27,658 bases of DNA, taken from assembly GCA_023416695.1 (NCBI GenBank), contig JAEZGY010000047.1:1-27658 (forward strand). The letters run 5' to 3'. Shown here in pieces: positions 15,480 to 23,938 of this stretch (position 1 is its first letter; each line of letters begins with the position of its first letter). This stretch comes from Bacillota bacterium (GTDB lineage Bacteria > Bacillota > Clostridia > Lachnospirales > Lachnospiraceae). Both the position numbers and the translations under genes were made by a program. The notes under the pieces are model-generated. The model was given only the letters and a program-made list of their open reading frames with translations. It was not told the DNA's origin and did no database searches.

Positions 15480-15514
15480 ACCCATTTCAGGAGAAGAAAG
15501 GCAAGGGAACGCTT

Positions 15515-16186
15515 ATGGATAATCACTTACAAGTTACTACAAATGAATATTTACCCCTTCGTGATGTTGTGTTTAAGACTCTTCGCCAGGGCATACTAAT
15601 GGGAGATTTAGCCCCTGGGCAACGGCTAATGGAAATACAGCTTGCTAATCAGCTTGGAGTAAGCCGTACTCCAATTCGAGAGGCTATGAGAATGTTAGAA
15701 TTAGAAGGTCTAGTGGTCATGGTTCCTAGAAAAGGTGCACAGGTAGCTAAGATCAGTCAGAAGGGATTACATGATGTGTTAGAGGTTCGTAGCGCATTAG
15801 AGGATTTAGCTATGGAGCTATCCTGTCAAAGAATCACGGAAGAGGAACTGGCACAGCTCAGAAATGCAATTGACAATTTTAAAGCTGCTGTAAAGCAAAA
15901 AGATATTCAAATAATTGCACAACAAGATGTGGCTCTTCACGATATTATTTACGCTGCCACCAAAAATGATCGCCTTATTGCTCTACTAAGTAATCTTAGA
16001 GAACAAATGTATCGTTATCGTATGGAATATCTTAAAGATTTTACTAGTCACCAAGGCATTATTGATGAACATGAGGCCCTATACATTGCTCTTTCCACTC
16101 ACGATATAGAGAATGCCAAGAGTACCATGCACAACCACATATACAATCAAGTTAGAACTGTGAGCCGCAGCATCAATGGTGAGTAA
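15515..16186 (+). CDS. GntR-family regulator, FadR subfamily (FCD domain)
   Basis: A 223-residue transcription factor. A winged helix-turn-helix occupies about residues 12-78 (VFKTLRQGILMGDLAPGQRLME, then LANQLGVSRTPIREAMRMLELEGLV). An all-helical FCD ligand domain follows (about 85-215), with metal-binding type residues in D..LHDIIYAAT and H..LYIAL, and a late H in NHIYNQV. Family members sense small carboxylates or other metabolites; the ligand here is unknown. It is downstream of ispE in the same direction, but there is no evidence that it controls isoprenoid genes. No operator-like palindrome is seen next to it. Confidence 0.92.
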   Translation: MDNHLQVTTNEYLPLRDVVFKTLRQGILMGDLAPGQRLMEIQLANQLGVSRTPIREAMRMLELEGLVVMVPRKGAQVAKISQKGLHDVLEVRSALEDLAMELSCQRITEEELAQLRNAIDNFKAAVKQKDIQIIAQQDVALHDIIYAATKNDRLIALLSNLREQMYRYRMEYLKDFTSHQGIIDEHEALYIALSTHDIENAKSTMHNHIYNQVRTVSRSINGE

Positions 16187-16201
16187 ACTCTTATCCTTCT
16201 A

Positions 16202-16228
16202 TTAACTTTTTACTACTACGTCCGATAT
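16202..16228 (+). promoter_or_regulatory. Sigma-D (sigma-28)-like promoter upstream of the 193-residue gene
   Basis: TTAA (16202-16205), exactly 15 nt, then TCCGATAT (16221-16228). The flagellar sigma consensus is TAAA, 15 nt, GCCGATAA, so three of four and six of eight bases match. No good sigma-A pair is seen at this position. It lies 50 nt before the start codon. Confidence 0.45.
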
Positions 16229-16277
16229 AGTTTATAGATACTATTAACGGAGCTTTATTACCAAGGAGGGTGATAAT

Positions 16278-16859
16278 ATGGGCGTAGAGGCTATTAGTAA
16301 TTCTAATTCTGGATATACTGGAGCTAGTAGTAAGATATCCCCGAATCAAGCTACCACAAAAGCGGTAGCAAATAACACAGCAAACACTAACAATAATAGT
16401 GTTGCCGCTGTCTACGAAAAAAGTAATACATCCTATAAAATGGATACCGCTACAGTGGAAAAAATGAAACAAGATGCTGAAAGGCGTACTCAACAATTAC
16501 GTAGTATTGTTGAAAAGATGATGACAAAGCAGGGAATGACTTATACCACTGCTACCGACATGTATGCTTTTTTACGCTCTGGTAATTATGAAGTGGATGC
16601 TACAACGCAAGCTCAGGCTCAGGCAGACATTTCAGAAAATGGTTATTGGGGCATAGAGCAAACCTCAGATCGTTTGGTTTCCTTTGCACAAGCACTTACA
16701 GGCGGCGATCCTAGCAAAGCAGATGAAATGATTGCTGCAGTAAAAAAGGGCTTTGATGAAGCCACTAAGGCATGGGGAGACAAGCTTCCTGACATCTGTC
16801 AAAAAACATTAGATACTACTATTGAGAAACTAAATAAATGGAAAGATAGCATTTCTTAG
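16278..16859 (+). CDS. Uncharacterised protein, possibly flagellar-regulon
   Basis: A 193-residue soluble protein without signal peptide or membrane helix. The first 55 residues are low-complexity (Asn, Ser, Thr, Ala). A charged coiled helix follows (about 58-82, VEKMKQDAERRTQQLRSIVEK). The C-terminal domain has a striking SENGYWGIEQTSDRLVSFAQALTGGD segment, then helices KGFDEATKAWG and TLDTTIEKLNKW. I do not recognise a named function. Proteins with a GYxGxxQTSDR motif of this kind are, from memory, found as unnamed families in flagellated bacteria, which I could not check. The promoter upstream is sigma-D-like, which would agree. The ATG follows AAGGAGGG by seven nt. A bidirectional terminator follows. 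Confidence 0.8.
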   Translation: MGVEAISNSNSGYTGASSKISPNQATTKAVANNTANTNNNSVAAVYEKSNTSYKMDTATVEKMKQDAERRTQQLRSIVEKMMTKQGMTYTTATDMYAFLRSGNYEVDATTQAQAQADISENGYWGIEQTSDRLVSFAQALTGGDPSKADEMIAAVKKGFDEATKAWGDKLPDICQKTLDTTIEKLNKWKDSIS

Positions 16860-16877
16860 TAACTATATTAAGTAAAG

Positions 16878-16914
16878 AATAAGGCTGGCACTAAATTAGT
16901 GCCAGCCTTATTTT
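16878..16914. terminator. Bidirectional terminator between convergent genes
   Basis: AATAAGGCTGGCACTAA (16878-16894) and its near-perfect complement (16896-16912) form a 17-bp stem with T runs at the right end and A runs at the left end. It therefore serves the plus-strand gene, and also the minus-strand DUF1893 gene, whose stop codon is at its edge. Confidence 0.9.
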
Positions 16915-17332
16915 ATGATAACTCCTTAAGTGCATGTCGAAGTGCTTCTAGTGCCTTTAACGGGGACTCGATTCCTTTGGTCGCCTGCTCCATTGGGCAG
17001 ACTCCAGTACCAGACCGATTAGTGATGAACTCTACCTTCTTTTCATAGGTAACAGAAATATGATGTGCGTATAATACCTCTAAGGCGGCTTCACTTACAA
17101 CCCTAGCATATAACTCTTTTACCTCTAGTAAAACATATAGAAAGGCTGCACCTCTTCCAACTACTTTGTCTGCAACAGAGAACCCTTTTATGTCTATACC
17201 ATGGTCTAGCCAATTAAGAAGAGGCTTAATTCCTCGGTCTCTACTTGTATAGACTATGCTTTCCTTACATAATACACAGGTATAGTCTTCTTTTCTCAAA
17301 AGCTCTATAGCACACTGCAAATTATTAACCAT
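16913..17332 (-). CDS. DUF1893-family protein
   Basis: A 139-residue cytoplasmic protein. The family hallmarks are visible: a start with LLxxxxYTCVLCKES (here EDYTCVLCKESIVYTS), RGIKPLLNWLD, VADKVVGRGAAFLYVLL and an end with CPMEQATKGI. The fold is related to the cytidine deaminase superfamily, with candidate Cys ligands in CVLC and CPME. The reaction is unknown. The gene starts 12 nt after the aldo/keto reductase stop, with AGGAG between, so the two form an operon. This suggests a redox or detoxification role only by context. Confidence 0.88.
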   Translation of the reverse strand: MVNNLQCAIELLRKEDYTCVLCKESIVYTSRDRGIKPLLNWLDHGIDIKGFSVADKVVGRGAAFLYVLLEVKELYARVVSEAALEVLYAHHISVTYEKKVEFITNRSGTGVCPMEQATKGIESPLKALEALRHALKELS

Positions 17333-17344
17333 TATTGTCTCCTT

Positions 17345-18466
17345 TTATCTATCTAACCGTTCTGATGCACCTTGTAATAAACTAATAATCGGAAGGTGCT
17401 GTGGGCAAACAGCCTCACACTGGCCACAACCGATACAACTTCCTGCTCTTCCACTTCTTTCCACTAGGCCATTATAAAAGAAATGTGGTCGCATATCTTC
17501 TCCATACAATCGGAGGGTATTTTCTGCCTTAAACACATCCGGTATAAAAATATTCTGTGGGCATCCATCCATACAGTATCTGCAATCCGTACAAGCGATG
17601 GTATCCATTTTAGCCATAGCTTCCACCACGGATTGAAGAACCTGCTTTTCCTCATTAGTAATCGGTTCAAATGCAGTAAAAGTTTGAAGGTTATCCTCCA
17701 TCTGCTCTTTGGTGCTCATTCCGCTAAGGACAGTGACTACTCCAGGAAGAGACGCTGCATATCTGAGTGCCCAAGAAGCTATTGAATCCTTTGGTCTAAC
17801 CTTCTTCATCAGATGTTCAATCTCTGGCGTCGTCTCTGCTAGCATGCCCCCCTTTACAGGCTCCATAACAATGATTGGAATATTGTATCTATGTAAAATC
17901 TCGTAAAGTCTGCCGGACTGTACCAATGGGTTTTCCCAATCTGCATAATTAAGTTGTATCTGTACTACCTCAACTTCAGGGTGTCCAGAAAGGATTTCTT
18001 CAAGAAGCTCTGGTGTTCCATGAAAGGAAAAACCAAAATGCTTAATCTTTCCCTCAGCCTTTTTTTCCATAGCCCAGTTAAAGCAATCATATTTTAGGTA
18101 TCCTTCATAGTTACCACCCTCTTCTACACTATGTAACAGATAGATATCAAAATACTCCACACCAGTTCTCTCTAATTGTGTGTTAAAGATTCTGTCACGG
18201 TCTTCTTTTTCATTTAGCATCCACTGTGGAAGCTTTGTAGTTAGATAAAAAGACTCCCTCGAGTATCTTTTTACTAAGGCTTCTTTTACGACACTTTCAG
18301 ATCTCCCCTCACAATACATATAAGCAGTATCAAAATAATTCATACCACTTTCCATATAACTATCAACCATCTCACAGACCTTATTAAGATCAATTTCTTC
18401 CCCTTGTTTTGGCAAACGCATCATACCAAAGCCAAGTTTAGGTAACTTGGTTACATCTAAGCTCAT
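17345..18466 (-). CDS. Aldo/keto reductase with C-terminal 4Fe-4S ferredoxin-like domain
   Basis: A 373-residue two-domain protein. Residues 1-280 are an aldo/keto reductase barrel with the usual catalytic set Asp46 and Tyr51 (NYFDTAYMYCEG), Lys78 (TTKLP) and His112 (LLHSVEE). The C-terminal 85 residues have two cysteine clusters, CTDCRYCMDGCP and CIGCGQCEAVCP, which should hold two 4Fe-4S clusters. This form is common in anaerobes and probably moves electrons between NAD(P)H or ferredoxin and a carbonyl substrate. The substrate is unknown. The ATG follows AGGAGG. It has its own promoter and is the first gene of a two-gene operon. Confidence 0.93.
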   Translation of the reverse strand: MSLDVTKLPKLGFGMMRLPKQGEEIDLNKVCEMVDSYMESGMNYFDTAYMYCEGRSESVVKEALVKRYSRESFYLTTKLPQWMLNEKEDRDRIFNTQLERTGVEYFDIYLLHSVEEGGNYEGYLKYDCFNWAMEKKAEGKIKHFGFSFHGTPELLEEILSGHPEVEVVQIQLNYADWENPLVQSGRLYEILHRYNIPIIVMEPVKGGMLAETTPEIEHLMKKVRPKDSIASWALRYAASLPGVVTVLSGMSTKEQMEDNLQTFTAFEPITNEEKQVLQSVVEAMAKMDTIACTDCRYCMDGCPQNIFIPDVFKAENTLRLYGEDMRPHFFYNGLVERSGRAGSCIGCGQCEAVCPQHLPIISLLQGASERLDR

Positions 18467-18514
18467 GCTTATCCTCCTATCTTCTCCCTATCTATCTTTT
18501 AAGGCTTATCTATA

Positions 18515-18543
18515 ATTATATAAGTAGCAAATAGTTATTGCAA
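18515..18543 (-). promoter_or_regulatory. Sigma-A promoter of the aldo/keto reductase operon
   Basis: On the minus strand, TTGCAA (18543-18538), 17-nt spacer, perfect TATAAT (18520-18515). Confidence 0.75.
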
Positions 18544-18553
18544 GTTAACACAT

Positions 18554-18588
18554 AAAAATGGGCTGTTACATTGCGGTAACAACCCATT
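18554..18588 (-). terminator. Rho-independent terminator of the SipL-like gene
   Basis: On the minus strand, AATGGGTTGTTAC pairs with GTAACAGCCCATT, with one G-U pair in this orientation. TTTTTATG follows. The neighbouring operon promoter overlaps its 3' side. Confidence 0.85.
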
Positions 18589-18602
18589 AAAACACTCTTC
18601 TA

Positions 18603-20171
18603 TTAACAGATGGCGTCTACCTTCTTAATAAGGAGTAGATGATCTCCCACATTAATGGTACTGCTATCCATATCATTGGTTTCCATGATACTATCCACCG
18701 TGGTATAGAATTCCTTAGCAATTGCCCACATTGTATCCCCAGGTTTCACAATATAACCTGTAAGACTAGGCATTTCTTGAAGTAGACCAAGATCCATCTC
18801 CTCCTCGGTTACATTCCGAATCACCATCTGCCTTAACTGCTCCATAACAATGGAGTCCAAGCTAATACTACATTTTACCTCAATGTCATTACTATCCATC
18901 ATAATTACATTCAGCTGCTCAATACTTGGTTTAACATCATAGAGACAGTTTTCGTTAATATTCTTTACCTCAATAACCTGAGAAAATGGTACAACACCCT
19001 TTATACATCCCAAAGGTTTACTGTCATCATCTGTGATATATAGAATCTGAACATATACCACACCCTCTACTTGGATACCATTATTCACGAGTTCCATGTC
19101 ATCGATCTTAATGTTTCCGGAAACATTACAAATCTGTAGCACGCTAGGAGAATTGTTATCTACCATAATATGATCTACAACTCTTACCTTGCTATTATTT
19201 TTAGTTATAATATTCTCAAAGCCAGCCTCTTCAAAGTATGGGTGTATACGCTTTGCTGTAGAGTATACATCACATAATACATCTACCATCTCCTCTTCGT
19301 AGGCCTTAACATCTAGATCCAATACCACTTCTATGTCCACTACACGGTTCTCACCATCGGTATCCGCTTTTACATCTAGGCTCTTACTTAGAATCTGAAT
19401 ACAAATATCTGATATCATATTCTCATTACATCCACTACAGTCTACTGACCCACTAAACGGAATCTCTGTCTCATAGTATTGAACAGACTGATCTTCTGCT
19501 TCTGAGGAATATAACATAAAGATGATAAGTTCTCCCTTAAGACTAATCTTGTTATCACCCATTCTAGTATCTACATTCCTTAGTTCTAGTTCATGATAGT
19601 GAACGTCCATAATATTAGGTTTTCCAGTAGGAAGAGTAATCTCATCCTTAATTCGATAGGTATCCTTCTTATTGATGGCAAGCTGAGTAATCTCCATCTT
19701 CTTATTTAAATATTGCACATCAGGAGTAGCCTCCACCCCGATAGCAGTCTCTTCATCATAGATGCTTTCAGCCATACAGCGAAATCCAACAATGGATTTC
19801 ACACTGACTTTTCGGGAATTAATCAAGCTAGTACTAAGGTCTTCTACTTCCCATTTCAAATTGATGTTGCTCTCTGGAGTAGCATCGTCCATATTAATCA
19901 TTTCTTCAAAGGGAAGTCTGCCGATGATATTATGTACGGGTCTGTCGTCATCTGCACTGACATAAAGCAAGTTAAAGTTCAATTCTCCACGAACAGAAAC
20001 CTTACCATTAAGAGGTTTTACCTCAGATAAGGTAATCACTCCCTGCTCCTTTACAATCCGATCAATATCAGGCTTAACGTCTGGAACATTGAAATCATCA
20101 TCGAGGGTCAATTGCGTATTGCACCGACATTTCAATTTATTCATATGAACATTTTTCTTAATTAACTCCAC
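18603..20171 (-). CDS. sipL: SipL-like spore protein: DUF3794 (SPOCS) repeats plus LysM
   Basis: A 523-residue protein made of repeated beta-rich DUF3794/SPOCS domains and one C-terminal LysM domain (the last 50 or so residues, TGYIVKPGDTMWAIAKEF through VGDHLLLIKK). The first repeat has the usual VPDVKPDIDRIV motif. In Clostridioides difficile a protein of this layout, SipL, binds SpoIVA through its LysM domain and is needed for coat assembly around the forespore. I chose the GTG start at 20171 because AAGGAGG lies nine nt upstream. An ATG at 20201 would put that site inside the coding region. Whether it interacts with SpoIVA here is inference. It follows veg, but a gap of 112 nt suggests a separate promoter. 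A sigma-E site was not clear to me. Confidence 0.88.
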   Translation of the reverse strand: MELIKKNVHMNKLKCRCNTQLTLDDDFNVPDVKPDIDRIVKEQGVITLSEVKPLNGKVSVRGELNFNLLYVSADDDRPVHNIIGRLPFEEMINMDDATPESNINLKWEVEDLSTSLINSRKVSVKSIVGFRCMAESIYDEETAIGVEATPDVQYLNKKMEITQLAINKKDTYRIKDEITLPTGKPNIMDVHYHELELRNVDTRMGDNKISLKGELIIFMLYSSEAEDQSVQYYETEIPFSGSVDCSGCNENMISDICIQILSKSLDVKADTDGENRVVDIEVVLDLDVKAYEEEMVDVLCDVYSTAKRIHPYFEEAGFENIITKNNSKVRVVDHIMVDNNSPSVLQICNVSGNIKIDDMELVNNGIQVEGVVYVQILYITDDDSKPLGCIKGVVPFSQVIEVKNINENCLYDVKPSIEQLNVIMMDSNDIEVKCSISLDSIVMEQLRQMVIRNVTEEEMDLGLLQEMPSLTGYIVKPGDTMWAIAKEFYTTVDSIMETNDMDSSTINVGDHLLLIKKVDAIC

Positions 20172-20283
20172 AAAAAATCCCTCCTTGTCTATATATAACA
20201 TACATATTCAGACCGGAAGGGATTTATTCGTAAACTTTATTCAATTTCTACTCGTCTGTCTAAGGACTAGACCGATCATAAAA

Positions 20284-20526
20284 CTAATTACAAAGAGACA
20301 AACGCACATCTTTTGTTAGCAAATCAGAATAGCTATAGGAAACTGTTCTTGGGCCATCCTCAATGTCGTTATCCACTTGTACTAAAAAGATAAAAGGATG
20401 AGCTTCTGCAATAACACCTTGTGTAACATCCACTTTGTGTCTGCCCTTATTAGCCTTAATCAAAACCCTGCTACCAACATGTTGCGATAGTGCTTTTCTT
20501 ACTTGACTTAAAGAATTCTGCTGCAT
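20284..20526 (-). CDS. veg: Veg protein
   Basis: An 80-residue protein of the Veg (DUF1021) family. Conserved segments are LSQVRKALSQHVGSRVLIKANKGRHK, GVIAEAHPFIFLVQVD and TVSYSYSDLLTKDV. The fold is a small SH3-like barrel. In Bacillus, Veg is a strongly expressed protein linked to biofilm gene control and spore outgrowth. Here it has a near-consensus promoter, in line with strong expression. Its 80 residues are slightly shorter than the Bacillus protein (86) but complete. It lies between the PrcB-like gene and sipL. Confidence 0.93.
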   Translation of the reverse strand: MQQNSLSQVRKALSQHVGSRVLIKANKGRHKVDVTQGVIAEAHPFIFLVQVDNDIEDGPRTVSYSYSDLLTKDVRLSLCN

Positions 20527-20557
20527 CTTTATTCACCTCATCTTATCACATACATAT

Positions 20558-20586
20558 ATAATAACATGGTAAAATTTGTTTGTCAA
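20558..20586 (-). promoter_or_regulatory. Strong sigma-A promoter of veg
   Basis: On the minus strand, perfect TTGACA (20586-20581), 17-nt spacer, TATTAT (20563-20558). The start of veg is about 30 nt downstream. Confidence 0.8.
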
Positions 20587-20845
20587 ATTGACAGTACATT
20601 GTAGAGCTTGACTTTACTGCATTATGCTAAAATATATTCCTAATATTTTTATGATTTATTGTGAATAATTATAACTTTTATTCGAATAATGTATTCTTTA
20701 TTGTGCATTACTTAATTTATTACCTAAATTTATCTATTTGTTATGTGCATAATTAACAATTATTATATTTTTTCATTATTTACCACAATATCTTGATTTT
20801 ACCATTTAGATATAACAAAATATTGTAAGTACATTGCATATATAA
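20587..20845. other. AT-rich intergenic stretch, no gene seen
   Basis: This stretch between veg and the PrcB-like gene is markedly more AT-rich than its surroundings. I see no open frame with a ribosome site and no terminator with a clear T run. ACAATATC near 20786 and ATATTGT near 20819 could pair weakly as a loose end of the PrcB transcript. It may act as an upstream AT element for the veg promoter (inference). Confidence 0.5.
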
Positions 20846-21265
20846 TCACTGAAATACTACGCTTTTATCCATATATTCTAGCTTTACTACCAGGTAAGGA
20901 TAGGTTATTGCTTGAGTAACCAGATCTTTTCCCGGCCCTATTAAATTTGTGTTAATGTAGATTGCATTGGTTGATAGGAACAAATCGTCTACGGAAATAC
21001 TATAGCCACCTGTATTCTTTGCTCCATAGCCCACCGCAATATATAGATACTCATTCCCCTTGGTAGTATAGGTTAGTTTAAATGGGTTCGCTTTCTTCTC
21101 ATTAATTGTGGTCAAAAGAGCCTCTGGTATCTCATGTTCTGGTACCACTGTAAACTCTAAGTCTTTAACTCGAACTACCTCATCATTTCCCTTACAGCTA
21201 CTAAAAAATCCAAGGGGCAATAGAAAAATGAGCACCAAAATCCCTAAAAGCTTCCACTTTCTCAC
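20846..21265 (-). CDS. PrcB-like lipoprotein
   Basis: A 139-residue exported protein. Residues 5-22 are a signal sequence ending in FFSSCKG, so Cys24 is a likely lipidation site, although the lipobox is not ideal (Phe at -3). The C-terminal half matches the PrcB C-terminal domain: YLYIAVGYGAKNTGGYSISV, then GPGKDLVTQAITYPYLVVKL. In treponemes PrcB is part of the dentilisin protease complex; in clostridia the domain occurs in small lipoproteins of unknown role. It lies 67 nt after the PEGA protein gene, in the same direction and possibly co-transcribed. Confidence 0.82.
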   Translation of the reverse strand: MRKWKLLGILVLIFLLPLGFFSSCKGNDEVVRVKDLEFTVVPEHEIPEALLTTINEKKANPFKLTYTTKGNEYLYIAVGYGAKNTGGYSISVDDLFLSTNAIYINTNLIGPGKDLVTQAITYPYLVVKLEYMDKSVVFQ

Positions 21266-21332
21266 AACACAGCCTCCTGCTTATCTCCTTATCTAATTCT
21301 ATGAAACATTCGGCTAAATCATACCCATATGC

Positions 21333-22715
21333 TTATTGCCACCACTGATCAAAGGACCATACCACATCAAAGTTATCATTCTTTACTGTTACTGTATAGG
21401 TCCTAGAATTCTTACCTGTCATTATAAGAGTCAATCTCATATTCTCCCCTATTACCTTATCAAAAGTTACTGGAATGACTCCTTTATACTGGTCATCAAG
21501 ATAGACAGAGGCTCCTGCAGGAGAATTTATATGTATCTTATTGGTAGTACTCTGTGTTGGACTAATAGTTGGGATCGCTAATGGCGAAGGAGTCGCGGTT
21601 GGAGTGTTCTCCGTATCCTCCACTGACACTCCTGGACTAGGACTAGGTGATGTCCCTGAGGTGGTTTCTGCTGCTAACGTGATTGTTAAAACTTCCTTCT
21701 CTTCACCTACCTTAAGCTTTGCATAATAGGTTTGATAGCCAGCACACTCCACTTTTACCTCATAATCTCCAAACTTTAGCTCTATTGGTTTACTATAATC
21801 TGTCTCCACATTATCTATATACAAATCTGCTCCCGACGGAGTAATATCAAAATAGCATTTCCCAGTCTCTACCTTTTCAACTTTATATTCGCTAAAATCT
21901 AACGTATAATCCTCACCAGCCATCAGCTTTATGTACTTAGTAGCACTGAGTCCATCCTTGGTAATGGTAACCTTATAATCTCCCTCCCGTAACACAAGTA
22001 CCATATCCTCTGTAACCGTAGTAATAATATCATAACCAACTTCAATGGTTCCATCTAGGAAAGCTTCATAACCAGTTAAGGTTACATAACCATGACCTTT
22101 TGTTACGATGATGGAATAGGCTTGTCCATTAATTCCTTTTATAGTAACTAGATCCTTGTCACTTAAATAATTTGTATCCATTTCACCATTTTTATCGAAG
22201 GCAAAAAGTAAATCAGTATATAAGTAGGTTTTACTTCCTATGGTAATGGATTTGTTTGTTTTGTCCATCTCCCATCTGCTAACCTCTTTATACTCCCATG
22301 CCTTCTCTGTAATATCACAGGTCTTAAGCTTACTAGTAACGGCATCAAAGGTAATCTCAACGATCTCTCCATAAGCCACCTCTTTTGCGGTAATTGGTTG
22401 ATTGTAACGACTAGTAAAGCTTGTGGTCCCATCATAGGTAAATAACTGCTCTACCCCTGTGTCTATCATATAAAGGGTTACAACCCCCTCTTCTTTATTG
22501 ATTTCCTTAACAACTCCCATAAGTATATCATCTTCTTCAGTCTGAGGTGGCTTAGAAGGTGCAGTATTCTGAGGTGTATTTGGTTTTTTAGTTTTTTTAG
22601 AGCCGTCAAAAACTCCGGTAGCGATTAAAACCAGTAAAACCACCAGACAGATAACACAAAGCCCTATGATATATTTAAATACTCCTGAGGTTTCTTCTTT
22701 TTCTCTATTTTCCAT
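21333..22715 (-). CDS. Membrane-anchored protein with PEGA domains
   Basis: A 460-residue protein with one membrane helix at about residues 14-35, then a linker and an extracellular part. Residues 60-150 look like a beta-rich domain (VVKEINKEEGVVTLYMIDTG). Residues 280-350 form a PEGA domain (CYFDITPSGADLYIDNVE through KVECAGYQTYYAKLKVG). A Ser/Pro/Thr-rich linker at about 352-390 is followed by a second PEGA-like unit (KIHINSPAGASVYLDDQYKG). PEGA domains occur in surface proteins and are thought to bind wall or other proteins. The ATG lacks a perfect site but has AAGGGG upstream. It pairs with the PrcB-like gene downstream. The function is unknown. Confidence 0.85.
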   Translation of the reverse strand: MENREKEETSGVFKYIIGLCVICLVVLLVLIATGVFDGSKKTKKPNTPQNTAPSKPPQTEEDDILMGVVKEINKEEGVVTLYMIDTGVEQLFTYDGTTSFTSRYNQPITAKEVAYGEIVEITFDAVTSKLKTCDITEKAWEYKEVSRWEMDKTNKSITIGSKTYLYTDLLFAFDKNGEMDTNYLSDKDLVTIKGINGQAYSIIVTKGHGYVTLTGYEAFLDGTIEVGYDIITTVTEDMVLVLREGDYKVTITKDGLSATKYIKLMAGEDYTLDFSEYKVEKVETGKCYFDITPSGADLYIDNVETDYSKPIELKFGDYEVKVECAGYQTYYAKLKVGEEKEVLTITLAAETTSGTSPSPSPGVSVEDTENTPTATPSPLAIPTISPTQSTTNKIHINSPAGASVYLDDQYKGVIPVTFDKVIGENMRLTLIMTGKNSRTYTVTVKNDNFDVVWSFDQWWQ

Positions 22716-22817
22716 GTTCCTTATGTATCCCCTTTTCCATATGTTTTATAGGTTCCTCTGTATGATTCACATTATACAACAATCTTTCCTTAAACTAAAG
22801 TAGAAACGTGGCGGACT

Positions 22818-22858
22818 AAAAAAAGAGGCTGTAGCACTAAGTAGTGGAACAGCCTTCT
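22818..22858 (-). terminator. Rho-independent terminator of the CotS-like gene
   Basis: On the minus strand, AGGCTGT and CACTA pair with TAGTG and ACAGCCT around a short loop, with small internal mismatches. A run of seven T follows. Confidence 0.85.
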
Positions 22859-22875
22859 CTCTATTTATAAATCTT

Positions 22876-23859
22876 TTATGGAAAGAACTCTTTTAAAAAT
22901 TCTTCTTTACATGGTGCTTGCTGCTGTAAAATCGTAAGCTTTTGTATATTCCTTGAAGAAATCCAAGATTTCTTGTTATTAATATAATAATTAGTTACCT
23001 TCCAGAACTTCTCTGGGTAGAGAAGCATAAGGTACAGAATATGATACTCTTCCTTAGAAATAGAACGCACTGACTCATATCCATTTAAAATGGTATGACC
23101 GTAATTCTTATCCCAGTTGTTCTTCTCCATACATTTACGAAATAGCTGATATAGATCCATAATCTGAACGCCACAACAGCACTTTTCAAAATTGGTAACA
23201 GCTATTCCTTCTTTTGTTATGAGGATATTGTGATAGGTATAGTTCCCATGACACCCCAGTCCTTTTTTTAAACACTCTTCATAGAAACGATTGTAATAAC
23301 AGGCTTCTAAAAGTGAAGTTGCCTTTTTAGCATCCTCATAAAAGAATTCAAAAATCAATAGAAAGGTGAGTTCAAAATCATTTCTCTGCTTTTTGTTCCA
23401 GATATAAGTCTTAACACGTTTCAATTCCTTGTTATGTTTGTCAAATAGCTCTGCTAAGTGAGGTTGGCAAATAGAGGTTTCCTCATCTTCCCTTATCCCC
23501 TCCAGTGCGTTATGAATCCTAGCCAAATTCTTCGATGCAGCATAGATATCCTTCAGATCCTTAAGGTTACATTCTTCCCCTTCAAACCAATTCTTAATAA
23601 TATACTTTGTGCCAGCACTATCTGCTGTGACAAAGCCCCCCTCTTTATTGGGAAGAATTACATCCACATTGCTAAACCCCTTATTCACCAGCACGCCCTT
23701 TACTTTATTCTCATAAAGTAGATGATTCTCAGAGTCTTCAAAGCATTTGAATAGCTTTAAGCCTTGATTGGTTTCCAAAAGAAATGCACCTCTTGCACGG
23801 TACATATTATAGACTTTAAGATCATATTGCCTAAAAACTTCGCTATGTTTGTCGTCCAC
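22876..23859 (-). CDS. CotS-family spore coat protein, kinase-like fold
   Basis: A 327-residue protein with an aminoglycoside-phosphotransferase-like fold, related to the CotS/YutH family of the spore coat. Visible features are a nucleotide-loop region YRARGAFLLET with KLFK, an IIKNWFEGEEC hinge, a catalytic-loop equivalent GCHGNYTYHNILI, and a metal-loop equivalent VTNFEKC. The usual catalytic Asp in HGD reads Asn and the metal Asp reads Asn, so phosphotransfer is doubtful and it may be a structural pseudokinase. Related clostridial proteins show similar changes as far as I recall. I chose GTG 23859, as GGAGG lies seven nt upstream. An ATG at 23886 would enclose that site. It is downstream of cca but has no obvious sigma-A promoter. 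Confidence 0.82.
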   Translation of the reverse strand: MDDKHSEVFRQYDLKVYNMYRARGAFLLETNQGLKLFKCFEDSENHLLYENKVKGVLVNKGFSNVDVILPNKEGGFVTADSAGTKYIIKNWFEGEECNLKDLKDIYAASKNLARIHNALEGIREDEETSICQPHLAELFDKHNKELKRVKTYIWNKKQRNDFELTFLLIFEFFYEDAKKATSLLEACYYNRFYEECLKKGLGCHGNYTYHNILITKEGIAVTNFEKCCCGVQIMDLYQLFRKCMEKNNWDKNYGHTILNGYESVRSISKEEYHILYLMLLYPEKFWKVTNYYINNKKSWISSRNIQKLTILQQQAPCKEEFLKEFFP

Positions 23860-23938
23860 AGTATTGCCTCCAATCAACTTAATCATCCTAGGACTCAGTG
23901 CCTTGATTAATATTATGAGAGGGACGAAGTTTTCATAC

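Noticed and set aside
20172..20201. Upstream ATG start of the SipL-like gene
   Set aside because: It would place the AAGGAGG site inside the coding region. The GTG at 20171 is correctly spaced behind it.
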